A stretch of 46,123 bases of DNA from an uncultured Bacteroidaceae bacterium (GCA_905234125.1 CAJOGQ010000006.1:1-46123); one strand, 5' to 3'; counted from the first letter of the stretch, positions 33,688 to 42,061 are shown. Translations and numbers: made by a program. The notes: generated from the sequence alone by a model not told the origin.

Positions 33688-35052
33688 TTATGGCAAATTC
33701 ACAACTGCACCTACAGGAATGTTGTTGGGGTCGTTGAATGCATTCACCCGCAAGATGGCTCGAACGGAATCCTTGGTACCATAGTATATCTGGGAGATGC
33801 GAGTGAGAGATTCGCCTCGTTGCACCCGATGGGTCTTGGGACGCTCTGGCTTCGAAGGCTCTGCAGGCTTCTGAGCGACCTCTGGCTTTGGCGATTCTTT
33901 TTGTGCATTGGAAACCATTTTCGTGCTGTCCACCTTGGGAGCCTTAACAAGGGAATCCTTGTCCACTTTGGAAGCCACGGGTTTGACGGGCTTAGCAGGT
34001 ATGGTAGGTTTGGCTGGCTGTGTCGTTTTTTGAGCCACTGACACCTGTTCCACTGCCTCAATGTTTCTGTAAATCAGATAGACAAAGGTTCCCAGCACTG
34101 TCAAAAGAACAAAAATGGCAGCAATGAGCCAGTTTTTGCGAGATTTCTTATCTATTGAAGGCGCAGCCTCTTCAGTCTGAGAGGGTTCTGACATCACACG
34201 ATTGAAGGCTTCTTGGCGCTTGGACTCATCATCGCTCTCAGTTTCCACAGGTGTCTCCAATTTTTCTTCACCAGAATGAGAAGTTTCTTTTTCGTCTGTG
34301 TGACCAACAACCTCATCATCTGTGGAATCTGTGTGATCTGCGAAATCCGTTTGATCTACAACATTATCCTCTGTATGAACGCCTTCTGGCACCACATTCT
34401 TCTCCAACCTCTCCAACAGTCTCTCCAGCCTCACCTTCTCGGCATTGGCCTTACGTGCTTCTGCAACAGCGACTTCCATCTTGGCCTTGGCCTCTTCATA
34501 TTGCTGACGCACCTCCTCCACACTTTCAGGGGTGGAGATAAGCATATCGATGCCACCAAAAGCATCTTGTGGCTGTTCCACATGCTTTGGTTCTGGCACT
34601 TGAAGCAAGGATTCAATATCTTCTTCGTTCACAGAATCGTTGTTATTATCATCACACACAGATTCCACAGATTTTTCTTCAGCAGAGTTAGTAATTTCTT
34701 CTTCCTCTGTGTGATCTGAAACATCAGTGTTCTCTACGACCTCATCTTCTGTATGATCTGTGCGACCATTCAGAACCTCCACCACCGAATCTTCTGGTGT
34801 GAAAGCTACTTTCTTATATCCAGGGATGACGATTCTTTCTCCGTTCGACACATTCACACTCTCACGACTATCCACCTGCACCAGTTTGAATGTGCCCAAT
34901 CCCTTCACCTTGATGGAGTCCTCTCCTTCAGAAAGTGCCTCTATCAGCGTATCGAAAAAAGCCTTGGCAAAGGTGTCGCCGACTTTCTTTGACACACCTG
35001 CTTTCTGGACAAGAATGTCCGTGATGTTTTGAAATGACAATTTCTCGTTCAT
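33688..35052 (-). CDS. HU domain - coiled coil - transmembrane - LysM protein
   Basis: This 454-residue protein joins domains that normally act in different compartments. Residues 1-95 are an HU/IHF-type DNA-binding domain (FQNITDILVQKAGVSKK, IKVKGLGTFKLVQV). Acidic linkers follow at about 95-175 and 221-300, with a coiled coil at about 178-220 between them. A single helix at about 308-328 is preceded by KKSRK, which by the positive-inside rule keeps the HU part in the cytoplasm. A Pro/Ala/Lys-rich periplasmic stretch (340-405) ends in a LysM domain (THRVQRGESLTRISQIYYGTK, 407-454) expected to bind peptidoglycan. It follows a small HU gene by 4 nt. Architecture is seen; DNA-to-wall tethering is inference. 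Confidence 0.88.
   Translation of the reverse strand: MNEKLSFQNITDILVQKAGVSKKVGDTFAKAFFDTLIEALSEGEDSIKVKGLGTFKLVQVDSRESVNVSNGERIVIPGYKKVAFTPEDSVVEVLNGRTDHTEDEVVENTDVSDHTEEEEITNSAEEKSVESVCDDNNNDSVNEEDIESLLQVPEPKHVEQPQDAFGGIDMLISTPESVEEVRQQYEEAKAKMEVAVAEARKANAEKVRLERLLERLEKNVVPEGVHTEDNVVDQTDFADHTDSTDDEVVGHTDEKETSHSGEEKLETPVETESDDESKRQEAFNRVMSEPSQTEEAAPSIDKKSRKNWLIAAIFVLLTVLGTFVYLIYRNIEAVEQVSVAQKTTQPAKPTIPAKPVKPVASKVDKDSLVKAPKVDSTKMVSNAQKESPKPEVAQKPAEPSKPERPKTHRVQRGESLTRISQIYYGTKDSVRAILRVNAFNDPNNIPVGAVVNLP
34318..34362 (-). repeat. 9-bp repeat coding an acidic triplet-residue linker
   Basis: On the plus strand: ATCTGTGGA, ATCTGTGTG, ATCTGCGAA, ATCCGTTTG, ATCTACAAC. On the coding strand this gives residues such as QTD-FAD-HTD-STD in the second acidic linker of the HU-LysM protein. 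The first linker has similar DNA near 34700-34760. Confidence 0.65.
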
Positions 35053-35056
35053 AAGC

Positions 35057-35335
35057 TTATCCCATATTTAGTTTATCCTTCAACGTGGCGCTCATCTTAT
35101 AGCTGAGTGTCGTCTTCGAAGGAACCACAATATAGTCTTTCGTGGTGGGGTTATAAATCTTTCGGCTCGCTTTCTCACGAGGCTCAAACGAGCCAAAGCC
35201 TTGAATCGTCACACTGTTGCCATCGGCTACCACCTCCAACACAGCATCTATCAAAGCGGAAGAAAGTCGCTTCACGTCTTTCAATTCAAAATCAGTCCTC
35301 TGCGAGACCGTTTCTAAAAATTCTTTGTTCGTCAT
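35057..35335 (-). CDS. HU-family DNA-binding protein
   Basis: This 92-residue protein is a complete HU/IHF-type nucleoid protein: MTNKEFLETVSQRTDFELKDVKRL, the TIQGFGSFEPREKASRKIYNP beta-arm region and a helical end. It is close in length to standard HU. It starts 28 nt after rimO and ends 4 nt before the HU-LysM gene, so the two HU-domain proteins are almost certainly co-translated from one message and could form heterodimers through their HU folds; that pairing is inferred. Confidence 0.9.
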   Translation of the reverse strand: MTNKEFLETVSQRTDFELKDVKRLSSALIDAVLEVVADGNSVTIQGFGSFEPREKASRKIYNPTTKDYIVVPSKTTLSYKMSATLKDKLNMG

Positions 35336-35363
35336 CTTGTCAAAAACTGTTGGTTCTTAACTG

Positions 35364-36665
35364 TTACTTTTTCACTTTACCATATAAGTCAAAATCGTCG
35401 GAATCAACGACTTGCACATTATAGAAGCATCCTTTTCTCAGCACACCATCCGCCACAGGAATGAGCACTTCTGGGTCAACCTCTGGTGAATCATACTCCG
35501 TACGTCCCACATAATACTCCCCTTCCTTCCTGTCGATGATGACTTGAAGGGTCTTCCCCACTTTCTCGGCCTGCACCTCTGCCGAGATGCCTTGCTGAAT
35601 ATCCATCAACTCGTTCAATCGCTGTTGTTTCACCTCATCCGACACTTCGTCTATGAAATTCTTCTGAGCAGGGGTGCCCTCTTCCTCAGAATAGGCAAAG
35701 GCGCCCATCCTGTCGAATCTTGCCCAACGCACAAACTCCTTCAGTTCCTCAAACTCAGCCTCTCCTTCACCAGGGAAACCAACCATCATGGTAGTGCGTA
35801 ACGCAATGCCTGGCACTTCCCTTCTGATGCGTTCAATCAGCGCATAGGTCTCCTCCTTATTCACATGGCGCTGCATGTTGGTGAGCACCTTCGTGCTGAT
35901 ATGCTGCAAAGCGATGTCAAGATACTTGCACACATTCTTCCGCTCACGAATCACCTTCAACAATTCCCATGGGAAATTCATCGGATAAGCATAATGCAGA
36001 CGGATCCACTTCACGCCCCTCACCTCACTAATCCGCTCCACCAATTCTGATATTTTTTGTTCACCGTAAATATCTAACCCATAGTATGTTAATTCCTGTG
36101 CAATCAACTGAAACTCTTTCACTCCTTCACTCACCAGATGCTTCACTTCTGCCACGATGTCCTCCATTGGTCTGCTCTGATGGTGACCCGTAATCAGGGG
36201 AATGGCACAATATGCGCAATGACGGTCACACCCCTCCGAAATCTTCAGGTAAGCATAGTGCTTGGGCGTAGTCAGACGACGTTCGTACTGACGTTCCTGC
36301 TGATACACCTTGCCGAGGTCGTTGAGCAGTTCTGTCCAATTGAACTTGCCATAAAACTTATCTACCTGCGGAATCTCATGTCCCAACTCCTTCATGAAGC
36401 GTTGCGACAGACAGCCCATCACATACACCTGCTTCACACGCCCTTCCTCCTTCGCCTGACACAATTCGAGAATCATGTTCACGCTCTCCTCCTGTGCATC
36501 GGCAATGAAACCACACGTATTCACCACCACAATCTCACCCTGCGGATGTGCGCTGTCGTGCGTCACATGGTAGCCATTCAGCTCCAACTGACGAATCAAA
36601 CGCTCCGAATCCACCAGATTCTTCGAGCACCCCAAAGTGATAATATCTACCGTATTCTTTCTCAA
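35364..36665 (-). CDS. rimO: Ribosomal protein S12 methylthiotransferase RimO
   Basis: RimO is a radical-SAM enzyme that adds a methylthio group to an aspartate of ribosomal protein S12. It has the N-terminal UPF0004 domain with cysteines in LGCSKN, NTCGF and VMGCL, the radical-SAM motif C-x3-C-x2-C in EGCDRHCAYC, and a C-terminal TRAM domain. At 433 residues it is full length. The start is a TTG at 36665 because no ATG fits before LGCSKN. That TTG lies in the first unit of a 7-bp repeat array that fills the spacer from ftsY. Confidence 0.95.
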   Translation of the reverse strand: MRKNTVDIITLGCSKNLVDSERLIRQLELNGYHVTHDSAHPQGEIVVVNTCGFIADAQEESVNMILELCQAKEEGRVKQVYVMGCLSQRFMKELGHEIPQVDKFYGKFNWTELLNDLGKVYQQERQYERRLTTPKHYAYLKISEGCDRHCAYCAIPLITGHHQSRPMEDIVAEVKHLVSEGVKEFQLIAQELTYYGLDIYGEQKISELVERISEVRGVKWIRLHYAYPMNFPWELLKVIRERKNVCKYLDIALQHISTKVLTNMQRHVNKEETYALIERIRREVPGIALRTTMMVGFPGEGEAEFEELKEFVRWARFDRMGAFAYSEEEGTPAQKNFIDEVSDEVKQQRLNELMDIQQGISAEVQAEKVGKTLQVIIDRKEGEYYVGRTEYDSPEVDPEVLIPVADGVLRKGCFYNVQVVDSDDFDLYGKVKK

Positions 36666-36751
36666 CGCTCTAAACTCTAAACTCTAAACTCTAAACTCTA
36701 AACTCTATACTCTAAACTCTATACTCTAAACCCTCAACCCTATACTCTAAA
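36661..36751 (-). repeat. Longest 7-bp tandem array, between ftsY and rimO
   Basis: On the plus strand: CTCAACG, then CTCTAAA five times, CTCTATA, CTCTAAA, CTCTATA, CTCTAAA, CCCTCAA, CCCTATA, CTCTAAA. That is 13 units in perfect register over 91 bp, filling nearly the whole 92-nt spacer and providing the rimO TTG start. Confidence 0.92.
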
Positions 36752-36757
36752 CCAACC

Positions 36758-37714
36758 TCATTCTCCAAACAGGCTATCCACGAATTCCTTCCGATTGAAC
36801 GCCTGCAAGTCTTCCATTCCCTCTCCCAGTCCAATGTATCGAACAGGAATCTTGAATTGGTCGCTGATACCAATCACCACACCACCCTTCGCTGTGCCAT
36901 CCAGCTTCGTGATGGCCATCGAAGTGACCTCCGTCGCCTTCGTGAATTGCTTGGCCTGTTCAAAGGCATTCTGTCCCGTCGAACCATCCAGCACCAGCAT
37001 CACATCATCAGCATCATAACCGGCCGCCTTCTTCACAGCATTCTTTATCTTCGTCAACTCGTTCATCAAGCCAATCTTATTGTGCAGACGACCAGCTGTG
37101 TCGATAATCACCACATCAGCTCCATTGGCCTTGGCCGAATTGACAGAATCAAAGGCCACAGCCGCAGGGTCGCTCCCCATTTGTTGCTTCACTACAGGCA
37201 CACCAACCCTCTCGCCCCAAATGCAGATTTGCTCCACAGCAGCGGCACGGAACGTATCGGCGGCACCCAGATAGACCTTCAAGCCTGCTTGCTTGAACTG
37301 ATAGGCCAACTTGCCGATGGTCGTGGTCTTGCCCACACCATTCACACCCACCACCAAGATGATGTAAGGCTTGTGAGCACCCTCTGGAATCTGAAAACCT
37401 TCCGTATCATCCGTATTGTTTTCCATCAGCAGACCTGCAATCTCTTCACGCAGAATCCTGTTCAGTTCGTCTGTACCCACATACTTGTCGCGTGCCACAC
37501 GCTCCTCAATCCTGTGGATAATCTCCAACGTCGTGTCCACGCCCACATCGCTCGTAATCAACACCTCTTCCAGATTGTCCAACACATCATCGTCCACTTT
37601 CGACTTACCAGCCACAGCACGGGCAATCTTGCCAAACACGCTTTCCTTCGTCTTGGCCAAACCATTATCCAGCGTCTCCTTCTTTTTCTTGGAGAACATG
37701 TCAAAAAATCCCAT
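36758..37714 (-). CDS. ftsY: Signal recognition particle receptor FtsY
   Basis: FtsY is the membrane-associated SRP receptor GTPase that delivers ribosome-nascent chain complexes to the translocon. The 318 residues include the NG domain: G1 GVNGVGKTTT, the DTFRAAA motif, DTAGR and TKLDGTAKGG. The short basic N-terminus (MGFFDMFSKKKKE) binds the membrane and lacks the long acidic A domain of E. coli. The ATG at 37714 is confirmed by a promoter 30 nt upstream. It leads ftsY-rimO-HU-HU/LysM. Confidence 0.96.
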   Translation of the reverse strand: MGFFDMFSKKKKETLDNGLAKTKESVFGKIARAVAGKSKVDDDVLDNLEEVLITSDVGVDTTLEIIHRIEERVARDKYVGTDELNRILREEIAGLLMENNTDDTEGFQIPEGAHKPYIILVVGVNGVGKTTTIGKLAYQFKQAGLKVYLGAADTFRAAAVEQICIWGERVGVPVVKQQMGSDPAAVAFDSVNSAKANGADVVIIDTAGRLHNKIGLMNELTKIKNAVKKAAGYDADDVMLVLDGSTGQNAFEQAKQFTKATEVTSMAITKLDGTAKGGVVIGISDQFKIPVRYIGLGEGMEDLQAFNRKEFVDSLFGE

Positions 37715-37744
37715 ATCTCTTTCCTTATTATATACTTTAATCGA

Positions 37745-37775
37745 CAAAGGTACGAAGTTTCCGTGAAAACACAAA
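37745..37775 (-). promoter_or_regulatory. Promoter of the ftsY operon
   Basis: On the minus strand TTTG (37775-37772), 19 nt, then TACCTTTG (37752-37745) is a full consensus match. The -33 box overlaps the T-run of the upstream terminator. Confidence 0.8.
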
Positions 37776-37803
37776 AAAACCTCCCAAAAAATTGGAGAGG
37801 TTT
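37772..37803 (-). terminator. Terminator of the rpmB-rpmG-DUF4295 operon
   Basis: AAACCTC pairs with GAGGTTT (37777-37803) with part of the inner stem also pairing, and on the minus strand it is followed by TTTTTTTG. This is a standard intrinsic terminator. Confidence 0.8.
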
Positions 37804-37853
37804 ATCATTTTTATGCCACAAAGCATCCGAAAGTGCCTTGTAAGCGTAAGTTT

Positions 37854-38006
37854 TTACTGCTTCATGTAGTCCTTCACCATTTCGGCGGGGATCATCTTCT
37901 CATCAAATGCGTATGCACCAGTCTTGGGAGACTTGAACATCTTGATGACCTTCGTGTAAGAACGACCATCCTTGCTCTGGAGGGTTGCGACGGTTTTCTT
38001 TGCCAT
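37854..38006 (-). CDS. DUF4295-family small protein
   Basis: A 50-residue basic protein (MAKKTVATLQSKDGRSYTKV, ending MVKDYMKQ) is encoded on the minus strand between rpmG and the terminator. The rpmB-rpmG-DUF4295-ftsY order is the usual Bacteroidetes one, and the length and sequence fit DUF4295. It has no known function but travels with ribosomal genes. The start lies 9 nt after the rpmG stop. Confidence 0.88.
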   Translation of the reverse strand: MAKKTVATLQSKDGRSYTKVIKMFKSPKTGAYAFDEKMIPAEMVKDYMKQ

Positions 38007-38015
38007 AGTCTAAAC

Positions 38016-38204
38016 TTATTTAATCTCCTTATGCACAGTCATGCGCTTCAGGATGGGGTTATACTTCTTCAACTCCAAACGGTCAGGAGTGTTCTTGCGG
38101 TTCTTTGTAGTGATGTATCTTGATGTGCCTGGAAGACCGCTATCCTTCATTTCTGTGCATTCGAGGATGACCTGCACACGATTGCCTTTAGCTTTCTTTG
38201 CCAT
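38016..38204 (-). CDS. rpmG: 50S ribosomal protein L33
   Basis: The 62-residue protein begins [18 protein letters not shown] and contains [23 protein letters not shown], characteristic of L33. It lacks the paired Cys motifs of the zinc-binding form. It follows rpmB after 25 nt. Confidence 0.96.
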   Translation of the reverse strand: MAKKAKGNRVQVILECTEMKDSGLPGTSRYITTKNRKNTPDRLELKKYNPILKRMTVHKEIK

Positions 38205-38229
38205 AGTTCTTTTCTCCTTACTTTAATGA

Positions 38230-38490
38230 TTAGCTAATAACCTGGATGTCTTTCCACTCGCAGTGACCCTTAGCCACAGCCTGCTTCAAGGCTGCATCAA
38301 GACCGATGCGGTTGATGATTCTAAGACCTGCTGCGCTCACCTTGAGCACAATCCAGCAATCTTCCTCTACATAGTAGAACTTCTTTGTGAACAAGTTGAC
38401 ATCGAAACGTCTCTTTGTTCTGCGAAGTGAGTGAGACACATTGTTTCCCACTACCGACTTCTTACCTGTAATTTGACAAATTTTTGACAT
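38230..38490 (-). CDS. rpmB: 50S ribosomal protein L28
   Basis: The 86-residue protein ([33 protein letters not shown]) is canonical L28, first gene of rpmB-rpmG-DUF4295. L28 helps in large-subunit assembly near the exit-tunnel side. A -7 box lies 27 nt upstream. Confidence 0.96.
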   Translation of the reverse strand: MSKICQITGKKSVVGNNVSHSLRRTKRRFDVNLFTKKFYYVEEDCWIVLKVSAAGLRIINRIGLDAALKQAVAKGHCEWKDIQVIS

Positions 38491-38516
38491 TTTGTTGTTA
38501 TTCTTTTGTTAATTTT

Positions 38517-38524
38517 CAAATCTA
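38517..38524 (-). promoter_or_regulatory. -7 element for rpmB
   Basis: The minus strand reads TAGATTTG (38524-38517), matching TAnnTTTG. No TTTG at -33. The rest of the stretch to the tRNA (38525-38755) holds the tRNA fragment at 38643 and small GC-rich hairpins, but no gene. Confidence 0.5.
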
Positions 38525-38642
38525 ATTTTACTTGGAGAAGTACAGGTTTTTGCCATTCCGGCAGGCCCGCAATGCCCGCCTCGCGAAATTTGGAACGCTC
38601 AACCCTTTTTGTTTTTGAAAATTAGGGGTGTTTCTTTTTTAT

Positions 38643-38658
38643 GTGATCCGGTTGGGAT
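38643..38658 (-). repeat. Duplicate of the tRNA-Arg 3' end
   Basis: TGATCCGGTTGGGATT occurs here and again at 38756-38771, where it is the 3' end (T-arm and acceptor) of tRNA-Arg. The copies are 113 bp apart. The rest of a tRNA is absent here. A direct repeat of a tRNA 3' end can be an old integration scar or a leftover of a tandem tRNA. Confidence 0.75.
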
Positions 38659-38755
38659 TAAATATCCCTTGCCCTGCCACGGGCTATCAACCAAATCCTC
38701 TTTCTCATTACAGAACTGAAAGTAAACTTTCGTTCTTCTTTCAAAAGAGTCTTTG

Positions 38756-38829
38756 TGATCCGGTTGGGATTCGAACCCAAGACCCACAGCTTAGAAGGCT
38801 GTTGCTCTATCCAGCTGAGCTACCGGACC
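38756..38829 (-). tRNA. tRNA-Arg (anticodon TCT)
   Basis: The minus strand folds as a full tRNA of 74 nt: acceptor GGTCCGG with CCGGATC (one G-U pair), D-arm with GCTCAGCTGGATAGAGC, anticodon stem-loop CAGCCTTCTAAGCTG with anticodon TCT, and T-loop GGTTCGAATCC. CCA is not encoded. A full promoter lies upstream at 38903-38934. Confidence 0.96.
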
Positions 38830-38902
38830 ATCCTCACTTGGAGTGCATGGCTCAGCCACACAAACAAACATGCACGGACATAGCCCACGCAATTTGCGGG
38901 TG

Positions 38903-38934
38903 CAAAGGTACAACTTTTCAACGACCCCACCAAA
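38903..38934 (-). promoter_or_regulatory. Promoter of tRNA-Arg
   Basis: On the minus strand TTTG (38934-38931), 20 nt, then TACCTTTG (38910-38903) is a full consensus match. Confidence 0.8.
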
Positions 38935-38976
38935 CAAAATCTAAATTATTTTTCTTATCGAGCCGATTTTTCCCCA

Positions 38977-40212
38977 TCATTCAGGCAAACGAGGCCTTTT
39001 TCGTACTCTCTCCGACCTCTCAGCCGTGGCTGTGAAGAGCACATCGCTGCTGGAATTGAGGGCTGTCTCCACCGAGTCTTGCACCACACCAATGATGAAG
39101 CCAACGGCAACAGCCTGCATGGCCACATCGGGCGAGATGCCGAAAAAGGAGCATGCCATCGGAACCAACAGCAAGGAACCGCCTGCCACACCCGATGCTC
39201 CACAAGCCCCCAATGTGGCGATGAGACTGAGGAACAGGGCAGAAAGGAATGTCACCTCTATGCCCACGGTGTGAGCCACTGCAAGAGAGAGCACCGTAAT
39301 GGTGACTGCTGCCCCACTCATGTTGATAGTGGAGCCCAATGGGATGCTGACCGAATAAAAGTTAGGATCGAGGCCAAGACGACGGCACAAGTCCATATTG
39401 ACAGGGATGTTGGCTGCCGACGAACGCGTGAAGAAGGCATTAAGTCCACTCTCCTTCAGGCACTGCCACACCAACGGATATGGATTGTGACGAAGGAAGA
39501 ACGCCACAATCAGCGGATTGAGTATGATCGACGTGAACAGCATGCAACCCACCAAGAGCAAAAGCAGTTTGCCATAGTCGCTGAATATTTCCAGACCACT
39601 TTCCGACACCGACCCGAACACCAATCCCATGATGCCAAAAGGCGCGAACTGGATGACCCATGTGACCGTTTGAGAAATGACATCAGAGAAGTCGCTGACC
39701 ACTTGGATAGTGTGCTGGCTGGCACGCAATTTCAGGGCAAGACCAATGACAATCGCCCAAAAGAGGATGCCGATGTAATTAGCTGCCGTGATTGACTGCA
39801 GGGGATTCGTGACGATGTTGGTGAGCAAATGGGTGAACACCTCATCCAACCCTCCTGGAGCCTCGCCACTGGCAGACTCCTTCATCGTCATCGTCACGGG
39901 GAACAGAAAACTCCCCACCACCGCCACCAATGCAGCCATGAAGGTGGAGAAAAGATAGAGCGTGATGACTGTGCGGAAACGCTTTCCGAGTCCCCCTTTC
40001 GCCTTGGCAATGGATGCAGCCACCAACACCGCTACCAGTACAGGCGCAATAGACTTCAACGCACTGACAAACACCTTACCGAGGATGCCAATCGCCGTCC
40101 ACTGCGGACACAGCAGTCCCAACACCACACCAATCACTAACCCTATCAGGATGCGCACCACAAGACTCATCCCCATCCATTTCTTGATATATGAAACAAT
40201 TTTCATGACCAT
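38977..40212 (-). CDS. sstT: Serine/threonine:sodium symporter SstT
   Basis: This 411-residue inner-membrane protein has about nine hydrophobic segments of the dicarboxylate/amino acid:cation symporter fold. The SstT signature FFTRSSAANIPVNMDLCRRLGLD is present, followed by SIPLGSTINMSGAA, the substrate and sodium loop. SstT imports serine and threonine with Na+. The start ATG at 40212 is near a TAnnTTTG box. Sodium coupling suits the V-type ATPase in this window, whose K subunit carries Na+-type ligands. Confidence 0.92.
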   Translation of the reverse strand: MVMKIVSYIKKWMGMSLVVRILIGLVIGVVLGLLCPQWTAIGILGKVFVSALKSIAPVLVAVLVAASIAKAKGGLGKRFRTVITLYLFSTFMAALVAVVGSFLFPVTMTMKESASGEAPGGLDEVFTHLLTNIVTNPLQSITAANYIGILFWAIVIGLALKLRASQHTIQVVSDFSDVISQTVTWVIQFAPFGIMGLVFGSVSESGLEIFSDYGKLLLLLVGCMLFTSIILNPLIVAFFLRHNPYPLVWQCLKESGLNAFFTRSSAANIPVNMDLCRRLGLDPNFYSVSIPLGSTINMSGAAVTITVLSLAVAHTVGIEVTFLSALFLSLIATLGACGASGVAGGSLLLVPMACSFFGISPDVAMQAVAVGFIIGVVQDSVETALNSSSDVLFTATAERSERVRKRPRLPE

Positions 40213-40229
40213 CTATGCAATTTTCGTTG

Positions 40230-40237
40230 CAAATATA
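40230..40237 (-). promoter_or_regulatory. -7 element for sstT
   Basis: The minus strand reads TATATTTG (40237-40230), matching TAnnTTTG, 18 nt before the ATG. No clear -33 TTTG. Confidence 0.45.
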
Positions 40238-40365
40238 TGAAATAATAGCGAATAATGGCTATGTTTTCAGAGTAAATAAAGCTTTTTCTTGTGTCTTTGA
40301 TGGTGGTCTCGTTTATTTTTCGTTACTTTGCAACGTCAATACCTTATCAACAAAACTTTACCAAC

Positions 40366-41112
40366 ATGAATAAGACTATCGCATTGATCTTTGCGATGCT
40401 GGGGACGATCACCTCGGCATGCAGTCAGACGTCTCAGCAGTCGGACGTGGACATCTTCGAGACTGCAAGTGGGAAGTCGGTCACCATCCACCCGTTGGTA
40501 CACTCCAGCATCCGTATCCAATATGATGATTTGGAACTGTACATCGACCCTGTACGTCAGCTGGGCAATCGCACCATCGACTACTCTACCATCCCCAAAG
40601 CAAACCTGATTTTCGTCACGCACGAGCACGGCGATCACTATGACAAGGAGGCCATCAAGCAACTCTCGAAAGTGGGTACGCAATTCATCACGAACCGACG
40701 TTGTGCTGACATGACGGGGTATGGACTGGTGATGAAGAATGGTGACAAGGAAGACCTCAACTTTGGCATCAAGGTGGAGGCTGTGCCTGCCTACAACACG
40801 ACGGAGGGACGCACGCAGTTCCATCCCAAGGGGCGTGACAATGGTTACATCCTCAACATCGATGGTCTGCGCATCTACATTGCTGGCGACACGGAGGACA
40901 TCCCTGAGATGGATGGCATCAAAGACATTGACGTCGCTTTCCTGCCTTGCAACCAGCCTTATACGATGACGCCTGAACAGCTCATCAGGGCTGCACGTAT
41001 CATCAAGCCTAAGGTGCTCTTCCCCTATCACTATGGACAGACGGACGTGAGCTCCCTGCCCGATGCGCTGAAGGGGGACAACATTGACGTCAGAATCAGA
41101 CATTACGAATAA
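40366..41112 (+). CDS. MBL-fold (UlaG-like) lipoprotein hydrolase
   Basis: This 248-residue protein has a lipoprotein signal (MNKTIALIFAMLGTITSAC, C19) and a metallo-beta-lactamase-fold domain of the UlaG type. The metal motif is H86-E-H88-G-D90-H91 (THEHGDHYD), with the later ligands in AGDTED and FPYHYGQTD. The substrate is unknown. A poor promoter (TTACTTTG at 40323-40330) precedes it. The next gene starts 22 nt downstream, so the two form a unit. Confidence 0.85.
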   Translation: MNKTIALIFAMLGTITSACSQTSQQSDVDIFETASGKSVTIHPLVHSSIRIQYDDLELYIDPVRQLGNRTIDYSTIPKANLIFVTHEHGDHYDKEAIKQLSKVGTQFITNRRCADMTGYGLVMKNGDKEDLNFGIKVEAVPAYNTTEGRTQFHPKGRDNGYILNIDGLRIYIAGDTEDIPEMDGIKDIDVAFLPCNQPYTMTPEQLIRAARIIKPKVLFPYHYGQTDVSSLPDALKGDNIDVRIRHYE

Positions 41113-41134
41113 CAACCCCAAAAACCTGATCAAT

Positions 41135-42010
41135 ATGAAATATTTACTTCTTTCTATGCTGACACTGAGTACTTTCTTTTCATCGTGTTGGGCTCAGAAC
41201 AAACTGAGCGACAAGGAAATCACGGCCATCAAGACGAAAATGGCTGAAAACCCTGAGTGCAGGACGCCCCTGCTGTGGCTGGAAGATGATGGCAGGACTG
41301 ACTATTATCTTGAGACGGCTCCTTTACGGTGCCCTGATGAATTGGATGAGCTGATTCATCTGTCTGAACCGTGGCATGAGGAGAACAGCCGGATTCTGCA
41401 ATTGGAACAGCAGATCTATCCGAAGCCTGGTTCGTCGAAGTCGGAGAAGATGCTGGCGCAGCACTTCAAGGATGTGGAGAAGGCCAAGAAGACCTTCGAG
41501 TGTGCCCGAAAGGCAGAGGAGAGATATTCGAGAATGGTGAAGGCACTGGTTCCTCTGATTGAGAGCAAGCGTCAACAGACCACGTTCAAGGTGCCTCAAG
41601 GAGAACTCACTCATTTCGAGTACCATTCAGGTGGAGGCATGGTGCACAAACCTGCCTCGCATGGAGAACTGATTCGTCAGGATGATGGTTCATACATCGC
41701 GCTCTTGGACACGTATTCGTTTGAGAAGCTGGACACCATCGCCATCACGCCCCAGCAGGTGGACACGATTCGGACGATGCTGATTGAGGGCGAGGTGTAC
41801 AAGATGCCCCGTTATCACGATGAGCACTACATGATTTTTGATGCGCCACACAGTTCGGCAAGCGTGGAGTTCTCTGATGCTTCCTTCTCATGCAACAATT
41901 ATCCTCCAACCAATTGGGGAGGCAGGAACATCTACAAAGTCTATCAGTATCTGAAGGCCTTGCAACCTAAACGTGAGATGACGGAAGAAGAGAAGGCCAT
42001 GTTTTACTGA
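41135..42010 (+). CDS. Hypothetical secreted or lipidated protein
   Basis: The 291-residue product begins with a signal sequence (MKYLLLSMLTLSTFFSSCWAQ) that may be a lipoprotein type (C18) or be cut after WA. It has an N-terminal helical half (TAIKTKMAENPECRTPLLWLEDD, and a coiled stretch EKMLAQHFKDVEKAKKTFECARKAEE) and a beta-rich C-terminal half. I do not recognise the family. It follows the MBL gene by 22 nt and ends before a clear terminator. Confidence 0.75.
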   Translation: MKYLLLSMLTLSTFFSSCWAQNKLSDKEITAIKTKMAENPECRTPLLWLEDDGRTDYYLETAPLRCPDELDELIHLSEPWHEENSRILQLEQQIYPKPGSSKSEKMLAQHFKDVEKAKKTFECARKAEERYSRMVKALVPLIESKRQQTTFKVPQGELTHFEYHSGGGMVHKPASHGELIRQDDGSYIALLDTYSFEKLDTIAITPQQVDTIRTMLIEGEVYKMPRYHDEHYMIFDAPHSSASVEFSDASFSCNNYPPTNWGGRNIYKVYQYLKALQPKREMTEEEKAMFY

Positions 42011-42061
42011 TGAGCAATTAAGTAGTTAAGCCTCATGTTGGCCAACGAAAAGGACATAGAA

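Noticed and set aside
36661..36751. CRISPR or minisatellite coding a peptide
   Set aside because: Units of 7 bp without spacers; the only coding use is the rimO TTG.
38643..38755. A second tRNA
   Set aside because: Only the 3' 16 bp match; no D-arm or anticodon arm can be formed.
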